From contig DGXO01000046.1 of assembly GCA_002395605.1 (NCBI GenBank), forward strand, positions 16,976 to 32,414: a stretch of DNA of 15,439 nt, written 5' to 3'. Origin of the DNA: Bacteroidales bacterium UBA4230. Its GTDB lineage: Bacteria; Bacteroidota; Bacteroidia; Bacteroidales; UBA932. Positions 5,960 through 12,515 of this stretch are shown here, in pieces. The number at the start of each line of letters is the position of its first letter. Position 1 is the first letter of the stretch. The position numbers were made by a program, and so were the translations under genes. The notes under the pieces are model-generated. The model had not been told where the DNA came from. It searched no databases and saw nothing but the letters and a program-made list of their open reading frames with translations.

Positions 5960-6529
5960 TCAGAGCATGAGTCCGGCCTTCACTTTGGCGGCGGCTTCGG
6001 GGCCCTTCAGATAGCTTAGGATTGCAAGGCCGAATTCAACGGCCCAGCCGGCTCCGCGGCCGGTGATGAGATTGCCGTCAGTAACCGTGCCTTCGGGGGT
6101 GTAAACGGCACCGGCCTTTATAAGGGCGTCTTCAAAGCCGTCGAAGCAGGTGAATTTTCGGCCGGAAAGGCCGGGAAGCTTTGAAACCACAAGGCCGGGG
6201 GCAGCGCAAATGGCCGCAACGGAGCCTCCGCGGCTCCAGTGGTCCTGGAGGATTTCCATGAGCTCCTTGTGCTCTGCAAGGTTGCGTGAACCGGGCATGC
6301 CGCCGGGGAAGATCATAACGTCTGAAGCATCGGTGCCGGGCTCCATCACTTCAAGGTCCCGCCAGGAAGTGTCTGCGGTAACCTGCAGGCCATGGGAACT
6401 TTCCACAAGATAGTCGTCTGAGATTGATACGGTTACTACCGGAACTCCGCCACGGAGAAGAATGTCACGGGTTGCCAGGGCTTCCATGTCCTCGAAGCCG
6501 TCGGCAAGGAAAATGTGTATGCCTTTCAT
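5960..6529 (-). CDS. DJ-1/PfpI (ThiJ/YajL) family protein
   Basis: A 189-residue protein of the DJ-1/PfpI superfamily, closest in look to bacterial YajL. The nucleophile-elbow cysteine is C108 in AAICAAPGLV. The conserved glutamate that lies close to this cysteine is E16 in ADGFEDMEA. VMIFPGGMPG around residues 71-80 is another family signature. Members have been reported as redox-sensitive chaperones or glyoxalase/deglycase-like enzymes, and the deglycase claim is disputed, so no reaction is assigned. The start codon overlaps the tadA stop codon (TAATG), so the two genes are probably translated in a coupled manner. The gene is intact and of normal length. Confidence 0.92.
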   Translation of the reverse strand: MKGIHIFLADGFEDMEALATRDILLRGGVPVVTVSISDDYLVESSHGLQVTADTSWRDLEVMEPGTDASDVMIFPGGMPGSRNLAEHKELMEILQDHWSRGGSVAAICAAPGLVVSKLPGLSGRKFTCFDGFEDALIKAGAVYTPEGTVTDGNLITGRGAGWAVEFGLAILSYLKGPEAAAKVKAGLML

Positions 6530-6963
6530 TATCTTTTGCTTTTAAAAAATTCCACCATGAGCGCGGAGCATTCTTCCTGAAGGATGCCGCCGGTTACTTC
6601 CGTTTTGGGATGGAGCAGGGAGGGCTGGAACAGGGAGTAGCCGCGGCGGGGGTCCGGGGCGCCATAGACAATGTGGCCCACCTGTGACCAGGCAAGGGCG
6701 CCGGCGCACATGGGGCAGGGCTCTACCGTAACGTATAACGTGCAGTCTGTGAGGTATTTGCCACCTATGGCCTGGCTGGCGGCGGTAATGGCAATCATCT
6801 CTGCGTGGGCCGTGGTGTCACGGAGTTTTTCGGTCTCGTTATGGCCCCGGCCGATGATCCGGCCTTTCCACACCACAACGGCTCCAATTGGGATTTCGCC
6901 GTCTTCAAGTGCGGCGCGGGCTTCACGCAAAGCCTCTCTCATGAATTTTTCTTCTTGCTCCAT
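6529..6963 (-). CDS. tadA: tRNA-specific adenosine deaminase
   Basis: A 144-residue cytidine-deaminase-fold enzyme that converts the wobble adenosine of tRNA-Arg(ACG) to inosine. Zinc ligands and the catalytic glutamate are visible: H53 and E55 in TAHAEMIAI, C83 and C86 in VEPCPMCAGAL. The N-terminal FMREALREARAALEDGEIPIGAVVV is typical of TadA. The start is ATG 6963; an in-frame TAA lies only four codons upstream, so the gene cannot begin earlier. It is the first gene of a two-gene operon with the DJ-1/PfpI gene. It is divergent from engB, sharing a 66-bp gap. A -7 box ends just 4 bases before the ATG. Confidence 0.95.
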   Translation of the reverse strand: MEQEEKFMREALREARAALEDGEIPIGAVVVWKGRIIGRGHNETEKLRDTTAHAEMIAITAASQAIGGKYLTDCTLYVTVEPCPMCAGALAWSQVGHIVYGAPDPRRGYSLFQPSLLHPKTEVTGGILQEECSALMVEFFKSKR

Positions 6964-6967
6964 AAGG

Positions 6968-6975
6968 CAAAGTTA
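6968..6975 (-). promoter_or_regulatory. -7 box for tadA
   Basis: On the minus strand TAACTTTG matches TAnnTTTG and ends 4 bases before the tadA ATG, which would make the transcript leaderless or nearly so. No TTTG at 19-21 bp upstream was found. Internal M8 (6942) is an alternative start if a leader is needed. Confidence 0.4.
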
Positions 6976-7000
6976 GCTTTTTTTCGCAAAATATTATTTG

Positions 7001-7008
7001 TATCTTTG
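7001..7008 (+). promoter_or_regulatory. -7 box for the engB operon
   Basis: TATCTTTG matches TAnnTTTG and ends 21 bases before the engB ATG. Around 19 bases upstream there is a T run ending TTTTCG rather than a clean TTTG. The leader TTTTAAAAGAGGGCT is A/T rich. Confidence 0.55.
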
Positions 7009-7029
7009 TGTGTCTTTTAAAAGAGGGCT

Positions 7030-7626
7030 ATGAAAATCACAAAGGCAGAGTTTTCCGGAAGCAGCACAAAGGTGGGCGGCAAGCCTGCCCTCAAGGCGCC
7101 GGAATTCGCGTTCATCGGCCGCTCAAATGTGGGCAAGAGTTCCCTCATCAACATGCTTACGGGTAACTCAAAGCTTGCCAAGACATCCCAGACTCCCGGC
7201 AAAACCCAGCTTGTCAACCACTTCCTCATCAACGACAACTGGTATCTTGTGGATCTTCCCGGTTACGGCTATGCAAAACTTCCGGACAAGGAACGCGCAA
7301 AGCTTCGGCACATAATCTGGGATTACATCAACAATTCCATGGAGCTTGTCATGCTCATGGTCCTCATAGACTGCCGCCACGACCTCCAGGAGGTGGACCT
7401 CCGGTTCATCCGTGAACTAGGGGAGAAGGGGATTCCCTTCGGCATAATCTTTACAAAGGCCGACAAACTTGGCCCGGAGGCCCTCAGCGCCCAAATCCTC
7501 AAGGACAAAGGACGCCTTCTGGAAGAATGGGAGGAACTTCCGCCGTGCTTTGTGAGCTCTTCGGCAAATGGTACCGGCAAGGAAGAAATCCTTGGTTACA
7601 TTGGCTCTATTCTGAAAACACTATGA
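7030..7626 (+). CDS. engB: ribosome biogenesis GTP-binding protein YihA/YsxC/EngB
   Basis: A 198-residue Ras-like GTPase needed for assembly of the large ribosomal subunit. G1 is GRSNVGKSS at residues 30-38, G2 lies in TSQTPGKT (52-59), G3 is DLPGYG at 75-80, G4 is TKADK at 142-146, and G5 is in SSSANGTG near 176-183. Length is normal for the family. It is the first gene of a compact operon. Its stop codon overlaps the start of prs (ATGA, 4 nt shared), suggesting translational coupling. A second ribosome GTPase, der, closes the same operon. Confidence 0.96.
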   Translation: MKITKAEFSGSSTKVGGKPALKAPEFAFIGRSNVGKSSLINMLTGNSKLAKTSQTPGKTQLVNHFLINDNWYLVDLPGYGYAKLPDKERAKLRHIIWDYINNSMELVMLMVLIDCRHDLQEVDLRFIRELGEKGIPFGIIFTKADKLGPEALSAQILKDKGRLLEEWEELPPCFVSSSANGTGKEEILGYIGSILKTL

Positions 7627-8618
7627 TAAGTAACATTCACGAGCACCGTCTGGCGCTATTTACCTGTGATGCTTCCCGGTATTTCGCCGAGAAAGTAGTT
7701 GATGCGATGAATCGCATGAAATCTCCCGAAGATCCGGAGGTTGCCTTAGGCCCTCTGGAGACAGCCCGTTTCAGTGACGGCGAATTCCAGCCGTATTTCC
7801 AGGAGAGTGTGCGCGGAGCCACATGTTTTATCATTCAGTCCACCTTCCCCAGCTCTGACAACCTTATGGAACTGCTCCTGTCCATAGATGCCGCCAAAAG
7901 GGCATCCGCCGACAGAGTTATTGCAGTGATTCCTTATTATGGCTGGGCACGCCAGGATCGCAAGGACAAGCCCCGTACCTCAATCGGCGCAAAGCTTGTT
8001 GCAAACATGCTCAAGGTTGCCGGCGCAGACGCCGTCATGACCTGCGACCTCCATGCAGACCAGATCCAGGGCTTCTTCGACATGCCCGTGAATCACCTCT
8101 ATGCCAGCTACGACTTCCTTGACATCCTCAAGAAACTCCAGCGCAAGTACAAGGACACCCTCACCCTTGCAGCCCCTGACATGGGCGGCGCCAAGAGGGT
8201 CCACTCCTATGCCAAATACCTCCATACCCCGGTTGTGATCTGCCACAAAACTCGCGCAAAGGCAAACGTGGTGGAGCGCATCCAGCCCATCGGAGAAGTT
8301 GAAGGCCGGGACATAGTTATCATCGACGACATCATAGATACCGCCGGCACCCTTACGGAAGCGGCCAACGAGCTCCTGAAGCGCGGAGCCAACAGCGTAC
8401 GTGCATTCGCAACGCACCCCGTGCTCTCCGGCCCGGCCTATGAAAGAATAGACAAGAGCGCCCTCAGTGAGGTGTATGTAACGGATACAATTCCCCTGGA
8501 TCCCGCGCAGGAGCACCTTCAGGGCAAGTTCAGGGTAGTGTCTCTGGCCGAAACTTTCGCCAGGATGATACTCCGCGTATATAATTATCAGCCCATTTCC
8601 TCCGAATTCCCCCTGTAA
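7623..8618 (+). CDS. prs: ribose-phosphate pyrophosphokinase (PRPP synthase)
   Basis: A 331-residue class I enzyme making 5-phosphoribosyl-1-pyrophosphate from ribose 5-phosphate and ATP, feeding purine, pyrimidine, NAD, His and Trp synthesis. Visible motifs are RFSDGE (50-54), the catalytic flexible loop YYGWARQDRKDKPR (105-118), the CDLHADQIQGFF segment (141-152) and the PRPP-binding loop IVIIDDIIDTAGTL (231-244). It is slightly longer than the usual 310-320 residues, the extra length lying near residues 30-45 (MKSPEDPEVALGP). The start at 7623 is chosen because ATG overlaps the engB stop; the longer frame from 7527 would run back into engB and adds nothing conserved. Confidence 0.96.
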   Translation: MISNIHEHRLALFTCDASRYFAEKVVDAMNRMKSPEDPEVALGPLETARFSDGEFQPYFQESVRGATCFIIQSTFPSSDNLMELLLSIDAAKRASADRVIAVIPYYGWARQDRKDKPRTSIGAKLVANMLKVAGADAVMTCDLHADQIQGFFDMPVNHLYASYDFLDILKKLQRKYKDTLTLAAPDMGGAKRVHSYAKYLHTPVVICHKTRAKANVVERIQPIGEVEGRDIVIIDDIIDTAGTLTEAANELLKRGANSVRAFATHPVLSGPAYERIDKSALSEVYVTDTIPLDPAQEHLQGKFRVVSLAETFARMILRVYNYQPISSEFPL

Positions 8619-8620
8619 AA

Positions 8621-8887
8621 GTGAAAACCTTCCTGGCAGCACTTGTCTTTGTAGGCCTGGCAGTTATCCTGCTTGGCGTAAACATCTTTTTCTTCCACCG
8701 TCCTTTCCCGGACGGGGAAATTTCCACCAACCCGGAAATGAGAAAAAGGGGAATCAAGTGCGCCAAACAGGAGGAACTTGAAATGCTGGCAGCGCAGAAA
8801 AGAGGCGGCAAAACCCCCGAGCACTGCAGTGGCGAATACACGGATGCATGCAGGTCATGCGGGCTTTACACACTTGAAAAACATTAA
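8621..8887 (+). CDS. small single-pass membrane protein with four cysteines, function unknown
   Basis: An 88-residue protein starting with GTG at 8621, two bases after the prs stop. Residues 4-25 (FLAALVFVGLAVILLGVNIF) form a membrane anchor or uncleaved signal. The tail follows with GIKCAKQEELE, then HCSGEYTDACRSCGLY. Cysteines are at 47, 69, 77 and 80, the last two as CRSC, which could bind a metal or Fe-S cluster or form disulfides. From memory, similar short proteins with a TM segment and a RKRGIKCA-like motif occur in other Bacteroidetes, but no function is known to me. It is embedded between prs and der with gaps of 2 and 3 bases, so it is co-transcribed with ribosome-assembly genes. 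That it is a real gene is well supported by packing and the hydrophobic start. Confidence 0.8.
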   Translation: MKTFLAALVFVGLAVILLGVNIFFFHRPFPDGEISTNPEMRKRGIKCAKQEELEMLAAQKRGGKTPEHCSGEYTDACRSCGLYTLEKH

Positions 8888-8890
8888 TTT

Positions 8891-10198
8891 ATGGCATTAG
8901 TAGCGATAGTCGGGAGACCGAACGTAGGAAAATCAACGCTTTTCAACCGCCTGGTTGGGATGCGTCAGGCAATTGTAGACGAAACCGCGGGTGTAACCCG
9001 TGACCGCCATTACGGCAAATGCGAATGGTGCGGCCGTGAGTTCTCCGTGGTGGATACCGGCGGATATACCAGCAATTCAGACGACGTCTTTGAAGGCGCC
9101 ATCCGCCGTCAGGTGGCAATAGCCATAGAGGAGGCCGATGCCATCCTTTTCATGTGCGAGGCCGCAACCGGCATTACGGACTATGACAGTGAGATAGCCG
9201 ACATCCTCCGGCGCAGCAAGAAGCCTGTAATCCTTTGCGTGAACAAGGTGGATACCGGCGACAAGATGTACGACGCCTTTGACTTCTACGGTCTTGGGCT
9301 GGGTGAGGTCTGGAGCATTTCGGCCGCAAACGGCTCCGGTACCGGTGATCTTCTGGACGAGGTCCTTCGTGTACTTCCTCAGGAAGATTCGGCCGAAGAC
9401 GACCATGCAGACCTCCCTCACATTGCCATCGTGGGCCGCCCCAACGTTGGAAAGAGTTCCCTCACAAACGCCCTTCTTGGGGAGGAGAGGAACATCGTCA
9501 CGCCGGTGGCCGGTACCACCCGAGACTCCATCTCCACCTATTACAACAAGTTCGGCCATGAATTCATGATTGTGGATACCGCCGGCATGCGTAAAAGGGG
9601 AAAGGTGACCGAGGACCTCGAGTTCTACTCCGTCATGAGGGCCATGCGCACAATTGAGCACTCGGATGTGTGCATCCTCATGATAGACGCCAACCTTGGC
9701 ATGGAGGCTCAGGACATGAACATCTTCAACGTAATCCAGAAAAACCGCAAGGGCTGCGTGATAGTGGTGAACAAGTGGGACCTCTTTGAAAAGGGCGTGA
9801 ACACCATGAAGGAGTACACGGAAAACCTGAAGGCCCGCCTTGCTCCCTTCAACGACATCCCCATCATCTTCACCTCCGTACTTGAGAAGCAGCGCATCCT
9901 GGATGTCCTGGACGCCGCGGCGCATGTTGCGGAGAATATGGGCCGAAAGATACCTACATCGGCCCTCAATGATGCCATGCTGCCGGAAATAGAGAACTAC
10001 CCGCCGCCGGCATGGAAGGGTAAATACATCAAGATCAAGTATGTCACGCAGCTCCCCACCCGCACCCCGCAGTTTGCCTTCTTCTGCAACCTGCCCCAGT
10101 GGGTGAAAGACCCCTACAAGCGCTTCCTGGAGAACAAGCTCCGTGAGCACTTCGACTTCGAGGGCTGCCCCATTCAGGTTTACACCCGCGCCAAATAA
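8891..10198 (+). CDS. der: ribosome biogenesis GTPase Der (EngA)
   Basis: A 435-residue double-GTPase essential for 50S subunit maturation. Domain 1 carries GRPNVGKST (8-16), DTGG (55-58) and NKVD (118-121). Domain 2 carries GRPNVGKSS (182-190), DTAGM (229-233) and NKWD (294-297). The C-terminal KH-like domain spans about residues 350-435 and includes PTRTPQFAFFCNLPQ. Length matches the family. ATG 8891 follows the small membrane gene by three bases. The gene ends 22 bases before the convergent nadE, with a hairpin filling the gap. Confidence 0.97.
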   Translation: MALVAIVGRPNVGKSTLFNRLVGMRQAIVDETAGVTRDRHYGKCEWCGREFSVVDTGGYTSNSDDVFEGAIRRQVAIAIEEADAILFMCEAATGITDYDSEIADILRRSKKPVILCVNKVDTGDKMYDAFDFYGLGLGEVWSISAANGSGTGDLLDEVLRVLPQEDSAEDDHADLPHIAIVGRPNVGKSSLTNALLGEERNIVTPVAGTTRDSISTYYNKFGHEFMIVDTAGMRKRGKVTEDLEFYSVMRAMRTIEHSDVCILMIDANLGMEAQDMNIFNVIQKNRKGCVIVVNKWDLFEKGVNTMKEYTENLKARLAPFNDIPIIFTSVLEKQRILDVLDAAAHVAENMGRKIPTSALNDAMLPEIENYPPPAWKGKYIKIKYVTQLPTRTPQFAFFCNLPQWVKDPYKRFLENKLREHFDFEGCPIQVYTRAK

Positions 10199-10200
10199 TC

Positions 10201-10220
10201 ACTCCCGCGTCAGCGGAAGT
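10201..10220. terminator. hairpin filling the der/nadE convergent gap; copy of a 20-bp repeat
   Basis: ACTCCCGC (10201-10208) pairs with GCGGAAGT (10213-10220) at 7 of 8 positions around GTCA. It occupies nearly all of the 22 bases between the der and nadE stop codons. No T tract follows on either strand. Its reverse complement matches 12336-12355 at 17 of 20 positions, so it belongs to a repeat family rather than being a one-off terminator. Confidence 0.6.
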
Positions 10221-10964
10221 CTACAATTCCGGCTCAAAGTGAGGGATGGGCTTCAGTTTGAACAGGTTCATCACGTGCTTGCGGTCTATGAGGGCCTTGG
10301 TGGCAGGGTCCTCGCATACGCCGGTGCGGATGTACTTGTCAAGAACCGCATAGGTGAAGCCCAGGTTGTCTTCATCGGTTTTGCCGCAGAGGCCGTCCGA
10401 CGGCGTTTTCTTCACAAGGTCTTCAGGAAGGCCGAGTTCCATGCCCACTTCCAGGACTTCGGCCACGGTGAGCCCGCCAAGCGGGGAGAAATCTCCGGCG
10501 GCGTCTCCCCAGCGGGTGCTGTAGCCCACCCAGTCTTCAGAGAGGTTGCAGGTGTTGACCACGCGCCCGTTGTTTGACTGTGAAACTGCATACACGGCCG
10601 TCATCCTAAGGCGCGGGGCCATGTTGATGCGGGTTTGGTCAGAGGCCGAAGATCCCAGTTTTGCCTCAACTTCACTCATGAGGGCATCGAAGGCGGCGCC
10701 GATATTGATGTCGTAGCGCTTGATTCCCAGGTGATTTATCAGTTTGATGGAATCGGCAATATCCGGCTGGACGCCGTTGGGCATGGTAACTCCTATTACG
10801 CGGTCTTTCCCAAGGGCTTCCACACAGAGCGCCGCGCAGACGCTGCTGTCCTTGCCGCCGGAAATGCCCAGCACTGCGTTACATCCCGGACCGTTTTCCT
10901 CGAACCAGTCCCTAATCCATTGAATACAAGCGTCCTTTACTCTTTTTGCATCAAAAGCACCCAT
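10221..10964 (-). CDS. nadE: NAD(+) synthase, ammonia-dependent type
   Basis: A 247-residue N-type ATP pyrophosphatase that amidates nicotinic acid adenine dinucleotide to NAD+. The PP-loop is LGISGGKDSSV near residues 32-42. CNLSEDWVGYSTRWGDAAGDFSPLG is the typical NaAD/ATP-binding region, and KTPSDGLCGKTDEDNLGFTYAVLDKYI is another family block. It lacks the N-terminal glutaminase (nitrilase) domain of the roughly 640-residue enzyme usual in many Bacteroidetes, so ammonia is the likely donor unless a separate glutaminase exists. An upstream ATG at 10994 adds 10 residues; I prefer 10964 because family members begin about here and because 10994 lies only 8 bases from the -7 box. The gene is convergent with der. 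Confidence 0.93.
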   Translation of the reverse strand: MGAFDAKRVKDACIQWIRDWFEENGPGCNAVLGISGGKDSSVCAALCVEALGKDRVIGVTMPNGVQPDIADSIKLINHLGIKRYDINIGAAFDALMSEVEAKLGSSASDQTRINMAPRLRMTAVYAVSQSNNGRVVNTCNLSEDWVGYSTRWGDAAGDFSPLGGLTVAEVLEVGMELGLPEDLVKKTPSDGLCGKTDEDNLGFTYAVLDKYIRTGVCEDPATKALIDRKHVMNLFKLKPIPHFEPEL

Positions 10965-11002
10965 ATCACTATGACTTTTTAAAAAATAATTCACTTCTCT
11001 TG

Positions 11003-11010
11003 CAAAGATA
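11003..11010 (-). promoter_or_regulatory. -7 box for nadE
   Basis: On the minus strand TATCTTTG matches TAnnTTTG and lies 38 bases before ATG 10964 (8 bases before ATG 10994). A correctly spaced TTTG is not seen. On the plus strand a weak CTTG-21 bp-TAACTTGC (10999-11031) may serve the divergent acyltransferase. Confidence 0.5.
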
Positions 11011-11050
11011 GCCTTTTTTTTACTAACTTGCAGTTACAAACCGCCTTGCA

Positions 11051-12322
11051 ATGAAAAAAACTATTCCCAGATTCGACATGGCCAGGGACCCTATCCGTAC
11101 CAGATGGTACTTGAAGCCCATTACAAAGCTCCTGAGCTGGCCGGACATGCTGCTTCACAAGCCCATAATCCGCCGCCACGGTACGGAAGGTCTTAAACCT
11201 CCGTACATCCTCCTTTGCAATCACAACGCCTTCATGGACTTCAAGGTTGCCACCCAGATAATCTACCCCAACAGGGCTAACTATGTGGTGGCAATAGATG
11301 GTTTCATCGGCCGCGAATGGCTCCTGAGGAATGTGGGCTGCATCTGCAAGCGCAAGTTCACCAATGATACCGTGCTGGTGCGCCAGCTTCGTAAAGTGCT
11401 GGACAACAAGGATATAGCCGTGGTTTATCCGGAGGCCAGGTATTCGCTCTGCGGCACCACCGCCGTGCTCCCGGCATCCATCGGCAAACTTTGCAAGATG
11501 ATGAAGGCGCCGGTTGCGTCCCTCATCTGCCATGGGCATCACGTGAATTCCCCCTTCTGGAATCTCCATAGCCGCGGCGTAAAGCCCACGGAGGCCGATT
11601 TTTCCCTCCTTTTCACCCCGGAGCAGCTTGAGGCCGCCACCGTGGATGAAATCAATGACAAGATAGTGGAAGCCTTCCAGTACGACGACTTTGCCTGGCA
11701 GAAGGAGCGTGGCATACTCACGCCTTATGAAAAGCGTGCCGAAGGCCTGCAAAAAGTTCTGTATCAGTGCCCTCACTGCGGAACGGAATACCACATGAGC
11801 ACCCGCGGCTCCATGCTCTGGTGCAATCACTGCGGCAAGGAGTGGGAGATGACGGAACTTGGGGAGCTCCGCGCCCTTGAAGGAGACACTGAATTCCACC
11901 ACATCCCGGATTGGTACGAGTGGGAGCGCTCAAATGTCCGCGCCGAAGTCCGGGAAGGCAGGTACTCGACCGGAGAACTCCCAGTCCACGTGTACTCGCT
12001 TCCAAATGCCCTCAGGTTCATCAGGCTTGGCGACGGCAAGATGATCCACGACTCCAACGGCTTCAGGGTGTGGGGCACCGACGTGGATGGAGACCCCTTC
12101 GAGATGGTTCTGCCGGTCCCTTCCCTTTACTCCTGCCACATTGAGTATGAATATCTTGGCAAATACGGAGACTGCGTAGACCTCAATACGCTCCAGGACA
12201 CCTGGTACACCTATCCATACGACTCCGATTTCTCCGTAACCAAGATGGCCCTTGCCACGGAGGAACTCTACTACTTCTACCGCGAGTCAATCGGCAAGCC
12301 CTGCCGCCCGGGGTTGGCGTAA
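11051..12322 (+). CDS. PlsC-like acyltransferase with C-terminal zinc ribbon
   Basis: A 423-residue protein. The N-terminal 210 residues look like a 1-acyl-glycerol-3-phosphate acyltransferase (PlsC/LPLAT): the catalytic HX4D motif is NHNAFMDF with H58 and D63. YPEARYS (126-132) stands in place of the usual FPEGTRS, and APVASLIC follows. Residues about 240-261 hold a zinc ribbon, CPHC...CNHC (C240, C243, C258, C261). A further 160 residues after it (DWYEWERSNVRAEV and onward) match no domain I recognise. Substrate is therefore uncertain; phospholipid or another acyl acceptor is possible. No transmembrane helix is obvious. It is divergent from nadE across an 86-bp gap and is followed by two hairpins. 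The acyltransferase assignment is firm; the tail function is unknown. Confidence 0.88.
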   Translation: MKKTIPRFDMARDPIRTRWYLKPITKLLSWPDMLLHKPIIRRHGTEGLKPPYILLCNHNAFMDFKVATQIIYPNRANYVVAIDGFIGREWLLRNVGCICKRKFTNDTVLVRQLRKVLDNKDIAVVYPEARYSLCGTTAVLPASIGKLCKMMKAPVASLICHGHHVNSPFWNLHSRGVKPTEADFSLLFTPEQLEAATVDEINDKIVEAFQYDDFAWQKERGILTPYEKRAEGLQKVLYQCPHCGTEYHMSTRGSMLWCNHCGKEWEMTELGELRALEGDTEFHHIPDWYEWERSNVRAEVREGRYSTGELPVHVYSLPNALRFIRLGDGKMIHDSNGFRVWGTDVDGDPFEMVLPVPSLYSCHIEYEYLGKYGDCVDLNTLQDTWYTYPYDSDFSVTKMALATEELYYFYRESIGKPCRPGLA

Positions 12323-12335
12323 CTACTTACTGAAT

Positions 12336-12355
12336 ATTTCCGCTGGCGCGGAAGT
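12336..12355 (+). repeat. 20-bp hairpin repeat, second copy of 10201-10220
   Basis: ATTTCCGC (12336-12343) pairs with GCGGAAGT (12348-12355) around TGGC, with one G-T pair. It matches the reverse complement of 10201-10220 at 17 of 20 positions. It lies 14 bases after the acyltransferase stop codon. Confidence 0.6.
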
Positions 12356-12382
12356 TGCTGATACATAGAGAGTTGCGTATGG

Positions 12383-12408
12383 TCGGGTGCACTTGCAGGT
12401 GCACCCGA
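12383..12408 (+). terminator. strong hairpin downstream of the acyltransferase
   Basis: TCGGGTGCAC (12383-12392) pairs perfectly with GTGCACCCGA (12399-12408) around TTGCAG, followed by TTGTGTGTATG. It probably ends the acyltransferase transcript, although the following tract is only T/G rich. Confidence 0.6.
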
Positions 12409-12501
12409 TTGTGTGTATGTGGCTGAGTGTCAGGGGGTTATTGGGCAGGATGGGGAGAGGAAAAAAAGTGCCGGGGTGTTCGGAATGAGGGAATAAATTG
12501 T

Positions 12502-12509
12502 TATCTTTG
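12502..12509 (+). promoter_or_regulatory. -7 box for the xseAB-glgB operon
   Basis: TATCTTTG matches TAnnTTTG; 19 bases upstream is TTCG (12479-12482), one base off TTTG. The box ends 6 bases before the xseA ATG and an in-frame TAG (12510-12512) lies between, so the mRNA is predicted to be nearly leaderless. Confidence 0.55.
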
Positions 12510-12515
12510 TAGAGT

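Noticed and set aside
7527..7622. 32-residue N-terminal extension of PRPP synthase
   Set aside because: It overlaps the end of engB in another frame and adds nothing conserved; the ATGA overlap at 7623 is the natural start.
9077..10150. 357-codon frame on the minus strand within der
   Set aside because: Wholly antisense to the certain der gene, with no recognisable motifs; an artefact of codon bias in GC-rich coding sequence.
10991..11902. 303-codon minus-strand frame over the acyltransferase start
   Set aside because: Antisense to a gene with clear HX4D and zinc-ribbon motifs; it would also collide with the nadE promoter region.
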